Assembly (NCBI GenBank): GCA_002633005.1
Contig: NMRA01000018.1
Span: 532,585 to 596,584, forward strand
Length of the DNA: 64,000 nt
Reading direction: 5' to 3'
From: Phoronis australis
Lineage: Eukaryota > Phoronida > Phoronidae
In this document: positions 26,265-38,200 of the stretch, in pieces
How the letters are laid out: each line of letters begins with the position of its first letter
How positions within the stretch are numbered: the stretch's first letter is position 1
The notes under the pieces: model-generated
Seen by the model: only the letters and a program-made list of their open reading frames with translations
The model's database searches: none
Told to the model about the DNA's origin: nothing
Position numbers and translations under genes: made by a program

Positions 26265-29200
26265 CTATCGCCTCCTGTCACGACTCCTGCTCCGTGACCG
26301 CCTGCGGTTTTCCCTCTCCCGTCTCTCCTAAAACACAACCACCATGCTATCAGATGAGATAACACGCACAATACGAATTGATCAAGACACCGGCTGGAAA
26401 CATGACAGCTGTGAAACTTTTCATACATTGAAAGAAAATAGCAATAAAGAGTCTGGAATATGAAACACTACATGTAGCTCTTGAGTGTTAAATGAGCACA
26501 AAAGCATTACAATTTCTTAATTCTTTTATGCAACAGGCTTTTCGTGTAGTTTTCTTGAGAGATTTTCATAATCACGTGATTATCTCCTGTGTTAAGAAGT
26601 CAATCAAAAACTTAATTTGTCAACAACAATGGCGCTGTTTACCACGTGGGCTGCACACAAATTCGTAAGGGTTGACATACTCTTATGTTGTTTATGTGGC
26701 CAGGACAAGATGACTTCTTAAATTTTATTATTCGTTTGATGATGAGACTGCTAAATAATACTTAAATTCATTTTTTGAATTGAAATCATAAAGTACTGTT
26801 ATATATTTTGTCAGAGTTTTACCTACTCAGAATCTGCTGGTCCGAATTTCCCTGACACTCTGTCCTACTTTCCCCACCTGCGTCCGAATTTCCCCGATTT
26901 TGACCGTTGTTATTATTCTTAAAATTCGAAGGCATTGAAACTGAACTAGTAACGAAGAATCTCATTGGTTGGTTTCTCAAAAGATTTGCGGATATCCCAT
27001 TACTCGTCTAATGTTATTAGCACACACATAAACCTTCAGTACCAGGTAAGCAAGTTGAGCTAGGTGGTTTCGTCCTAATTTACCCAAACTTCCCCCTACC
27101 TGGTGCACACATGTGTGTCACCCTACCTCCTCATCGCGCTTCTTAATCCTCTCTTCCCTCTCCTTGGCCCTCTTCTTGCGTTCCGCCTCCTCTTCCTCCT
27201 GCCGAGCCTGCCGTCTCTTCTCTCGCTCCTTTTGTCGTGTCTCCCTCTCTTTCTGTTTCACAACCACCTGCAAACACGTCGGACAAGTCTAACAGTGCAA
27301 AACAATGTCAAGAAAATGACAGCTTTGCCACCAAACTATTTGAAAACGACCAAGCGCTTGCCAATCTTTCATGTGATGTGATTCATTAATTTTCAAGTCA
27401 AGTTCAGAAGTTGTGACTTGGGAGACGATAACCATGTAATGTAATATCCGCCATGTTTACCCATTGCGAAAAGTAGGGTCAACATTTGGGCGACAAATTT
27501 TTACTTCATGACAAGCTGCATTTAAACATGAATTTCGAAAATAACAACACAAATACAAATTTGCGCTTCGTGTGAAAAACCAATTAATTATTTGATGACT
27601 CAAAACAAGGACATAAAGTAGTCCTCATTAACCTGTCAATGGTTCCCATACTTCACTTGGCTTGAACCAAGCATCCATAACAAAATAATAATTGTTTTGC
27701 CGATTATGTGTATTTCAGCCAAGCTAACACTACTAACATCAACCAAAGTTTGATTTGCGAAGCCACTAATGGCTTCAGCATTGTAATTACAGCTTGCACC
27801 TTGCCAGCTTCAAGCTTAGTGTTGTTGAAATGTGAAACCTGTTTTCCATGAGCCCAACTTATATTTATTGGAACTGGATGACCAAGAACAAGCCGCCTAC
27901 TTACCTGATCCTCAGTTAGAGGCAGCCAGTAGATACACGGGGTTGCCTTCGTCTTCCTAAACAGATCATCCAGCAGTTTGGCTGGAGCCTCTTCCTCTTC
28001 TACTGGCTTCTTTTCTTTCTCTAACGACGAGGCATTAGGAATAAGTGGTATTAACACTCACACATACATCTTTCATATTCTCTAGTGAACAGAAGAGACA
28101 AGCACAGAAGCTGAACTTTTCTACCAGGACCAAACCATAACTGGAAAACAACCCTAAATTGTGGTAATTGTACCTCAGCAGGCTACCTCTAGGGAGGGTC
28201 ATAGTGAATTACACCAACCAATTATACAACAATAATCAGCACTTGATTTGGCAACCTGAAAGTCGTCAATGCGACTTTGGATTGTATTTGGAAAAGATCC
28301 AAGTCGCCAGTGGGAGAATCAAAGTCAGGCAATAATTGCCTCTACATTCATTACCGTTGATCAAAAACTGTTCTGTTTATTTTGTGAAATCAGTGGATTT
28401 ACCACCACAGCAGGCAAACATCAAACACGTGGTAAAATTACACAGGAAGTAAACAGACAGAAGTTGGAATTGTTCCGCAAAAATGGGGCAAGAACGGTGA
28501 AATTCGCGCCACCATGCAGTAGTTTGCATTCTTCATTCGTTCATCGGCTGGAGGAATTGAGTTAAACGTGCACCTACAGTTATGCATAGTGCAAGAGAAT
28601 GGGCGGCATTACCCCCTTTAGACTTTTTTTTGGTCAAAGCCCGATCAAATTGGAAACCTCAGAATTCATACTGGCACTTGATATTTCCAGTTTTGGCGAC
28701 CTAAGATTTTGTTTGGCGACCTGGGATTTTTGCCAGGTCGCCAAATGCGACTTGGCATTTGGCTAAGTGTTGACTACTGATAATGAAGAATTACAAGTAC
28801 AAGACAGTTTGAATAAAGACAAAATTTCTAGAAGAGCAACGCAGAGCGTTGAAATGCGCCGACGAATGCAACACAAATGGTGTGCTTTCACCGTCTTTAT
28901 TTGTATCATAAAAATGGCCACTAGATGAAGCACAAATGTTCAATCCATTCAAAAACGGGAACATAACATTCCTTCTTTAATAGAAAGCTATTCACTAAAT
29001 TTCATAAAAATCTGTCAAGGAACTTCAAAGAAACAAAGGAAACCGGAGTAAAATGAAATTGCCACTAGGGGGCACAGCGTTCGTTGGATCCACCTGAAAG
29101 TCGTCATTGTCTGTTGTTAGCTTCATATAAATACACTTACTAAATTTACAAAAGATCCTGCAGTGGCTTCAGGAGATAAGGCTAAGGGTGCAAAACAAAA

Positions 29201-32200
29201 CAAAACTACCACTAGGAGACGACACAGTAGTCAAAGTCGTCATCGTCAACCGTCCTCTTAACACTGAGAACATATACGCCAATTTTCAAAACCATCCTTA
29301 GAATGGTTTGGTTGATGGAGGGGTGGATGGTAAGAAAACAAGCTCGAAAACAGCAAAAAATAACCACGAGGTGGCGCAAAATACCTCGATTCCATCCGAA
29401 AACAGGAGGATAGCAAGACACCTATATTCAAAATTTTATGAAAATCCATTGAAGGCCTTTGAAGATACAGAGGTAAACGTAAAAAACTAAAATTGCCACA
29501 CACTGATAGTCATCCATCCGAAAGTCGTTGTCGTCCTTTGTCAACATTACATAAATATACTTGATTAATTCAGTAAAGATCCTGCAAACGAAACTAGGAG
29601 GCGCCACAGTAGTCCAAGTGGTTGGAAAATCATGGTCAGCAGTCTTCTTCATACTAAGAACATACATGACAATTTTCACAATCATCCTTTGAGCACTTTG
29701 GTTGATAGGGGGATGGAAGCCTAAAAACACTTGAAAACCATAAAAATGGCCACATGGTTCCACAACAGTAGTCGGATCCGTCCGAAAATTCGCTCATGCC
29801 GTCCCATCCATGAAAGGAACATGTGCAAATTTCATGAACATACATCAAGCGGTTTTGAAGATAGAGCAGCGGACGGAGATGACGGCATAATGCGTCCACA
29901 TATAAACATGTGGGCACAAAAAAATGTAGCGACATGTTTCGGAAGTAAAACATCCAAGGTCAAGCTTCATTCTGAGAATGGCTGCCAGCATGGCTACAGG
30001 GACAACACACAGAGAATGGCTGCCAGCATGGCTACAGGGACAACACACAGAGAATGGCTGCCAGCATGGCTACAGGGACAACACACAGAGAATGGCTGCC
30101 AGCATGGCTACAGGGACAACACACAGAGAATGGCTGCCAGCATGGCTACAGGGACAACACACAGAGAATGGCTGCCAGCATGGCTACAGGGACAACACAC
30201 AGAGAATGGCTGCCAGCATGGCTNNNNNNNNNNNNNNNNNNNNNNNNNNNNNNNNNNNNNNNNNNNNNNNNNNNNNNNNNNNNNNNNNNNNNNNNNNNNN
30301 NNNNNNNNNNNNNNNNNNNNNNNNNNNNNNNNNNNNNNNNNNNNNNNNNNNNNNNNNNNNNNNNNNNNNNNNNNNNNNNNNNNNNNNNNNNNNNNNNNNN
30401 NNNNNNNNNNNNNNNNNNNNNNNNNNNNNNNNNNNNNNNNNNNNNNNNNNNNNNNNNNNNNNNNNNNNNNNNNNNNNNNNNNNNNNNNNNNNNNNNNNNN
30501 NNNNNNNNNNNNNNNNNNNNNNNNNNNNNNNNNNNNNNNNNNNNNNNNNNNNNNNNNNNNNNNNNNNNNNNNNNNNNNNNNNNNNNNNNNNNNNNNNNNN
30601 NNNNNNNNNNNNNNNNNNNNNNNNNNNNNNNNNNNNNNNNNNNNNNNNNNNNNNNNNNNNNNNNNNNNNNNNNNNNNNNNNNNNNNNNNNNNNNNNNNNN
30701 NNNNNNNNNNNNNNNNNCATTGTAATTACAGCTTGCACCTTGCCAGCTCCAAGCTTAGTGTTGTTGAAATGTTAAACCTGTTTTCCATGAGCCCAACTTA
30801 TATTTATTGGAACTGGATGACCAAGAACAAGCCGCCTACTTACCTGATCCTCAGTTAGAGGCAGCCAGTAGATACATGGGGTCGCCTTCGTCTTCCTAAA
30901 CAGATCATCCAGCAGTTTGGCTGGAGCCTCTTCCTCTTCTACTGGCTTCTTTTCTTTCTCTAACGACGAGGCATTAGGAATTAGTGGTATAAACACTCAC
31001 AGATACATCTTTCATATTCTCTAGTTAACAGAAGAGACAAGCAGAGAAGCTGAACTTTTCGACCAGCCCCAAACCAAAACAGGAAAACAACCCTAAGCTG
31101 TGGTAATTGTACCTCAGCAGGCTACCTCTAGGGAGGGTCATAGTGAATTACACCAACCAATTATACAACAATAATCAGCACTTGATTTGGCAACCTGAAA
31201 GTCATCAATGCGACCTTGGATTGTATTTGGCGACCTGGGAAAAGATCCAAGTCGCCAGAGGGAGTATCAAAGTCAGGCAATAATTGCCTCTACATTCGTT
31301 TCAAAGTTTGTATTGACTTCCAAACTTTAAATTACTAACACCTTTCCTAGATTTATTACCTTTCATCAAAATCTGTTCTGCTTATTTTGCAGAATTAGTG
31401 GATTTGCCACCACAGCAGGCAAACACCAAACACATGGTAAAATTACACAGGAAGTAAACAGGCAGAAGTTGGAATTGTTCCGCACAAATCGGGCAAGAAC
31501 GGTGAAATTCGCGCCACCATGCAGTAGTTTGCATTCTACATTCGTTCATCAGCTGGAGGAATTAAGTTAACGAACGTGCACCTACAGTTATGCATAGCGC
31601 AAGAGAATGGGCGGCGTTACCCCCTTTAGACCTTTTTTTGGTCAATGCCCGATCAAATTGGAAACTTCAGAATTCATACTGGCACTTGATATTTCCAGTT
31701 TTGGCGACCTAAGATTTTGTTTGGCGACCTGGGATTTTTCCAGTTCACCAAATGCAACTTGGCATTTGGCTAAGCGTTGATACTGATAAAGAAAAGTTTC
31801 AAGTACAAGACAGTTTGAATAAAGACACCTTCTCTAGAAGAGCAACGCAGAGCGTTGAAATGCGCCCACGAATGCAACGCAAATGGTGTGCTTTTACGGT
31901 CTTTATTTGTATCATAAAAATGGCCACTAGATGAAGCACAAATGTTCAATCCATTCAAAAACGGGAACATAACATTGCTGCTTTAATAGAAAGCTATTCA
32001 CTAAATTTCATAAAAATCTGTCAAGGAACTTCCAAGAAACAATGGAAACCGGAGTAAAATGAAATTGCCACTATGGGGCACAGCGTTCGTTGGATCCACC
32101 TGAAAGTCGTCATTGTCTGTTGTTAGCTTCATATAAATACACTTACTAAATTTACTAAAGATCCTGCACTGGCTTCAGGAGATAAGGCTAAGGACGCAAA

Positions 32201-35200
32201 ACAAAACAAAACTACCACTAGGAGACGACACAGTAGTCAAAGTCATCATCGTCAACTGTCCTCTTAACACTGAGAACATATACGCCAACTTTCAAAACCA
32301 TCCTTAGAATGGTTTGGTTGATGGAGGGGTGGATGATAAAGAACAGGCTCGAAAACAGCAAAAATAGCCACAAGGTGGCACAAAATACCTCGATTCCATC
32401 TGGAAACAGGAGGATAGCATCATCTCACCTATATTCAAAATTTTATGAAAATCCATTGAAGGCCGTTGAAGATACAGAGGTAAACGTAAAAAACTAAAAT
32501 TGCCACTAGGGGGCACACCAATAGTCATCCATCTGAAAGTCGTTGTCGTCCTTTGTCAACATCTTATAAATACACTTAATGAATTCAGTTAAGATCCTGC
32601 AAACGGTATAGAAGATACAGCCATAGGTGCAACAAAAAAAAACAACTGCCTCTAGGAGGCGCCACAGTAGTCCAAGTGGTCGGAAAATCATCATCAGCTG
32701 TTTTCTTCATAGTAAGAACATACATGACAATTTTCACAATCATCCTTTGAGCACTTTGGTTGATAGGGGAATGGAAGCCTAAAAACACTCGAAAACCATA
32801 AAAATGGCTACTACGTGGCGCAACCTATGTCGAATCCATCCGAAAACGGCAGGAAAGCCTCATCTCACTTTTTACCAAATTTTATGAACGACACATTGAG
32901 GACCTTTGAAGATACAGAGGTAAACGTAAAAAAAGTTGCCACTAGGGGGAACACAAGTAGTCGGATCTGTCCGAAAGTTCGCTCATGCCGTCCAATCCAT
33001 GAAAGGAACACGTTCAAAATTTCATGAACATACGTCAAGCAGTTTTGGAGATAGAGCAGCAGACACCGCACGGAGATGACAGCATAATGCGTCCACATAT
33101 AAATACGTGGGCGCATAAAAATGTAGCGACATGTTCCGGAAGTAAAACATCCACCACTGTCAAGCTTCATTCTGAGAATGGCTGCCAGCATGGCTACAAG
33201 GACAATACATAGAGAATGGCTGCCAGCATGGCTACAGGGACAATACACAGAGAATGGCTGCCAGCATGGCTACAGGGACAATACATAGAGAATGGCTGCC
33301 AGCATGGCTACANTTGACTATGATTACAATCCATCATTTACTGGGTTTTCTACATCCATCTTCAACCATTGACTATAATTACAATACATCATCTACTGGG
33401 TTTTCTACCGCCATCTTCAAACATCGACTATTACAATACATCATTTACTGGGTTTTCTACCTCCATCTTCGTAAATCTGGCAATTCAAAAAACTAATAAT
33501 TTAAAGATATTTTTTACCTTAAGGTGATAGGCCCTACTGAGACAATTCTCGCAAGTTTTAACAGTAGATGTCATCAGCAAGTGCACAATAAAACGCATTC
33601 TCGTGATACTGCTTGTGTTATTTCTTTACTTACAATGCACACCTAAATCGTTAGGCCTACATTGCATTTACTCTGGCCAATGAACGCTGACGACACGCAC
33701 GCTCTGGCTCACTCACGCACGCAGACGATCTTCAAAACAAAGGTCACGTGGCTACGACATGTGTGTTCGTCCCGAGATTTTTATATGTTGCTGGGTACAA
33801 TCATGTGCAGATTTGAACCTAATACCGACTCGACAGGAACTTAAAATCTTAGGGACGCTATTTGCAAAACTTAAGCAAGGATTTCAGATAATTTGTTGAG
33901 TCGAAATGATATTTTTATTCAAGCTGCCCTGTCGACGATCGCGAGGCATCGGCGACTTTTCGCCCTGGGATTTCAGTACAATTTTCTATAAAATGATTGT
34001 AATTTAACAAAGAAATTTGATAGCAATGCGCCACTGTTTTGTAGAAAGTCTGTCATAGGCTATAGATACATCACGTATTGTAAATTTGATGAATCCTAGC
34101 TTCCGATTTCACCCGTTTTGGAGACTGGGCTTCAAAGGCCTTTTAGGTTACAACATTCAGTAAGCGCCTCCCCCCCTAAACGAATTGTAAAGCGCCCCGG
34201 GCACCTTATTACAGCGAATACCGTACTGTTAACTGCCATTTAGTAAAGTGAACTATGTTTATTGTTGGTAAAACCAGGCTCTGATTAGATGCTGAGGGTT
34301 GAAGTACCAAGCCAGCCAAAGTTTCAAACCTGGTGTGGCAATTTTTAAACTCGACGCGCTTTCCCCGAACTCGACGCGGCAAAACAAAATCGTCGCCGCA
34401 TCCAGTCAAAACAGGTCATGGAGAACACTGCTCGTGTGTATATTACAAAACAAATACAAGAACAATACTTTAACTCACTCAATCTAGTAAAGCAAGCCAT
34501 CCTACCTCTTGCGGGCCTCACGAGCCTCTCGCTCCTTGCGTCGCTCCTCTCTCTCAGCTTGACGCCTGTCAACCTTTGCCGGCTCCTCCTTTTTCACAGT
34601 GTCCACGTTATCTCGGTTCCGATGAAACTCGAGCTGCAGAAAAGCAAAAACATGAAACAGAGGTAACAATCGTATTTTCACCAATAGTGCGTTACAAGGA
34701 ACATATATTAAGCACAAGAGTATAGACTCAAAGCAAATAATGAAACAGCAGTGACAAATGTATCTTCACCAAAAGTGTGTCACAAGGCATAAGCACGAGA
34801 ATATGGATTTGAAGAAATAATGAAATAGAGGTGACAATCGTATCTTCACCAACAGTGTACTACAAGTAAGCTATAAGGATGAGAATATGGACTTGAACCA
34901 ATTAATTAGTAATTTGAATAAAGGGAACATGACACACTAACCCTTCCTAACACAAAAATAATCTAGCGAGGTAGCCATTGTGTTTTAGGCAACCTTAGAA
35001 TGGAACTCACAAGATTGCAATTCATCAACAAATTTCCAAGTTTAAGCTTTAAGGAGCAATCGTACCTTCCGTCAAAAAACTGGCTATTGATGAAGGTCAC
35101 TTAACAACGGTGTCAGGAGACTGCGTGGCTCAGTGGTTTGAGTTCCGGACTCCTGTTTGGGAGACCCGGGTTCGAATCCTGGCCTTACTGGCAGACAATC

Positions 35201-38200
35201 GAGCATTGCACAAAGGTGTCTCCTACTCCTCTCAGCTCGATCTTACTCGTTAATGTATGCAAGGGAGTGAATGAGAACTTGGATATAATGCAAAAGCGAT
35301 TTCTGGGGCAAAAATAATAAAAAAACACCGGTCTCAGATCAGAAATGCCATTCAGGCTTTCTAAGAACTGACAGGTTGTTATCGCTCCATTTCAGGTCCA
35401 TTAAAACGCATACCATGGTATGCTAGTTTGTCACCAAGGCAATATTGGCTGTTGGGGGAATTCAGGCGATTAACTGCAGTCAATTTCAAACGTGATGACG
35501 TGGCTTTAAAAGAGGAAAAATGCCTGAGAAGAAAAGGTTTAGAACAGCAGAACATGGATTGTAGTGGCTCCCAGTGTGAGATTGTAAGGAAATGGCCTCT
35601 AATCACCTGATACACAAGCAAAAAAAGTCTAGAACCACAAAAAGAAAGCACAACTTCAAAGGTTCCAAGAAACAGACAGCTGGTGTGACAAAGCATTTCC
35701 CTCGATCAACTTTGTGCATAATGAACCTACCTCATCCTTTGTTGCGTAATCGACTCTCAGCATTTTGGGATTTGACGAGGGCCACCGGGAGTTATGCAGG
35801 CACTTGCGTGCCTCCTGAGCCGATTCTTCAGAGGTATACTGTAAGACATGACACAGTATCAGACAAACAGTTGCACCCAGCTGAAAATATCACTAACATT
35901 ACTTATTAACAATTACTGTTGACTAGACCTCTGCAAAAGAAATCTAACCTTTGATTTAGACTTACCAGTATAGAACTGGTCTTAGCTAGTACCTAACTCA
36001 AAATTAGAAGCAATTTCTTAGCTTGGGGAAGAATGGTAGTTCATTATTGGTCAAGGCCATGATCAGCGAATGAAACGACCCAATGAGTCAAACCAACATG
36101 CAGAGTCTGGTCTTGAGCAATAATGATATCTCTTCCTGGTAACATGAACCACTTCTGATCTGAATAAGACAGGTTCAAAGCACCTTAAAATATCAACTCC
36201 AACTTGGCACAGGCATTCAACCAAAGAGCCATCTGTATACAATGGGTATAACATATGGCTTTCCAAGGAAACCAGTACTCCAAAGTGGAGGTCATTGCTT
36301 TGGTGAATCACAGAGCCTGTTTTATCAAGAGTCGGAAGTTTGGCTGCATGCAGGTTGTTACAAACATGACAATGCGATAGTTAGGAGAAGATGAAATGAT
36401 GCAATTGACCTCAAGTTGATAATTTTTCACGTTCAAACTTAACAACGGCCTTCACCAGCCATGTTAAAAAAATGTGTGCAAATTTAAATACAGGTTATGA
36501 CCATAGATAATCTCTAAATATTGGGAAAATACATTTTTGGCAATTATGTCTGTGGTATATACCATGTTTTCACCAAATCTCTTTATCAGAATGATCTATA
36601 ACTCTGAGTGCCACAGTTCTAAGAAAATGACCCAACAGCAAGGAGTCTACATGGCATAGATCCCAAAGACAACAAAAGAGTTTCATTGCAAATCCAGTGA
36701 TTTTGAAATTTTATTAGCACTTACCGTCCATCTGCAGGCCATTTGGTACTTCAACCCCTTTTCAACAAAACCCATTATTTTCAACAGAGTCGTATGATCT
36801 AAAATATTTTTTATTCAAATATGCCAGTCACATTTCAAAAAAAAAAATTTGTGGATTGCATTTCGTAATGAAACTCTTCAAAATCCAGTTGTAAAAATAA
36901 CCTGTGTGGCTGTATTAGAAATTAAAAGCAACACTGACTGTGGCGTAACAGTGAGACTTGATCTTGTCGATCCAGAAGTCATCCGTTATCTCTCCATACT
37001 TCTTCAGCATCTCTTTGAGTTGACCCAAGGTGAAAGGTCGCACCAGGTTTGACACATGGATGACCTTGTTGACGGCGTGCCGAGACGGAGTGGGTGACCG
37101 ACGCGCCACCTTGGGTTCATCAATGGGAATGGATGGTGTCCTGTTACTGATACGACGAGCCACTACTGGTTCAGCTGAAAAGATCAAGGGTTTGTTTAAA
37201 AAGAGGTTACACGCAGCGATCACCTGCTTGGCATTATAGACGACTTGCTTTAACCCGATAAAAAGACATTTAATTCCCTTCTCTGTGCTGAATGACCACA
37301 AACAGTTGTTTTTGTCATTTAATTTTGTATCTATGCGTGACCATAAAGTTATTTCAAGATGATGTTCCCGCACATGGATTTGTAAGCAGATACCCAACAG
37401 CTGGCCCCTTACAACTGTTCAAACAAATAACGTTTCTAAGTGGCTTTTTAGGCGATAGAACTCAGCAGATCACAAGTGCTACATTTCGTGAATATTTATG
37501 CCAGAAATAAGAGAGATCAAGACATATCACTAAGGCATGTTACTTCAAAAGACAACAGACTCCTCGAGTAAACACCCTCCTCTTCATCATCATCATGCTA
37601 GGATACCCTATGAAAGCCACTACAAGGATATACTAATTCAGAGCAAGAGTCGGCGACTTAAAAGCGTTCGAAATATAAACCTGTGTAAAACAATGTAACA
37701 ATGTACCACTAGAGGGCACACACACACAAACACACCTTGTTCAACCACTCTTGTATCCTCCTCTCCCTGCACTTTCTCACCGTCCTCGTCCCGTTTGTCT
37801 TCCACCTCATCATTTTCTGGCTTCACATCCTGCAAAAGTCACGACACGTCACGCAAAGCGTTTTGAAAACGCAGACACAACTGCAAGTTGCAATATTATG
37901 CCAAAAGTAGTGTAGCTGGATCTGGCCTCAACAGACTCATTGCGAAACCCATACCTCACTGTTTGCAGTTTCCAACCTATTTCAGCTGGTAATAGGCAGG
38001 GCGGGAAAAAAGGATAAGACACATTTCCGCTGACAAAAAGTGACGCTAGGGAAAGAAAATCCCCAAGCCATTTCAGCTAGTAACAGGTGACACTGGGAAA
38101 GAATGATATGACCCATTTCAGCAAGCACCAGGTGACCTTTCACTTAAAATCTGTATAACTCGGAAGTCGTCAGAATAGTGTTTTAAGTTATCTAGAACAT

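Larger units (their letters stand above)
27778..30223. repeat. Large duplicated segment, copy A
   Basis: Matches 30718-33312 closely through the ACIN1 RSB exon, the following intron sequence, one copy of the composite repeat and the start of a 38-bp minisatellite. Differences are scattered substitutions and indels; copy B has roughly 70 bp extra near 31295-31360. The two copies are separated only by the N run, so an uncollapsed pair of alleles is at least as likely as a true tandem duplication. Confidence 0.85.
30718..33312. repeat. Large duplicated segment, copy B
   Basis: Second copy of 27778-30223. It includes the RSB exon at 30844-30959, a composite repeat copy at about 31835-33122 and the 38-bp minisatellite (33174-33312). 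It ends at a single N (33313), followed by unrelated sequence that continues the ACIN1 intron. Confidence 0.85.
34506..37174 (-). other. ACIN1: ACIN1 RRM domain region (three exons)
   Basis: Exon 37174-36939 carries a Ser/Arg/Pro linker ([10 protein letters not shown]) and the first half of the RRM: RNP2-like VIHVSNLV, then [14 protein letters not shown]. It ends at SHCYAT, the RNP1-like position. Exon 35838-35731 completes the RRM ([26 protein letters not shown]). Exon 34633-34506 continues LEFHRNRD, followed by a highly charged RE-rich helix ([17 protein letters not shown]). Order and residues follow vertebrate Acinus closely. Confidence 0.93.

Noticed and set aside
29731-30858. 375-codon open frame on the plus strand
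   Set aside because: It consists of a minisatellite read through plus about 160 undefined residues from the N run; the two sides share no real exon.
29974-33312. CRISPR-like array
   Set aside because: Units are directly adjacent with no unique spacers, in an animal gene intron.
35117-35190. A tRNA gene
   Set aside because: A and B boxes are present but the acceptor stem does not pair and an A-rich tail with target duplication follows; it is a SINE.
36915-37397. Reading the whole 160-codon frame as one ACIN1 exon
   Set aside because: Good acceptor (TTTTCAG) at 37175 and a donor after 36939 restrict the exon to 36939-37174; both phases fit the neighbours only with these limits.
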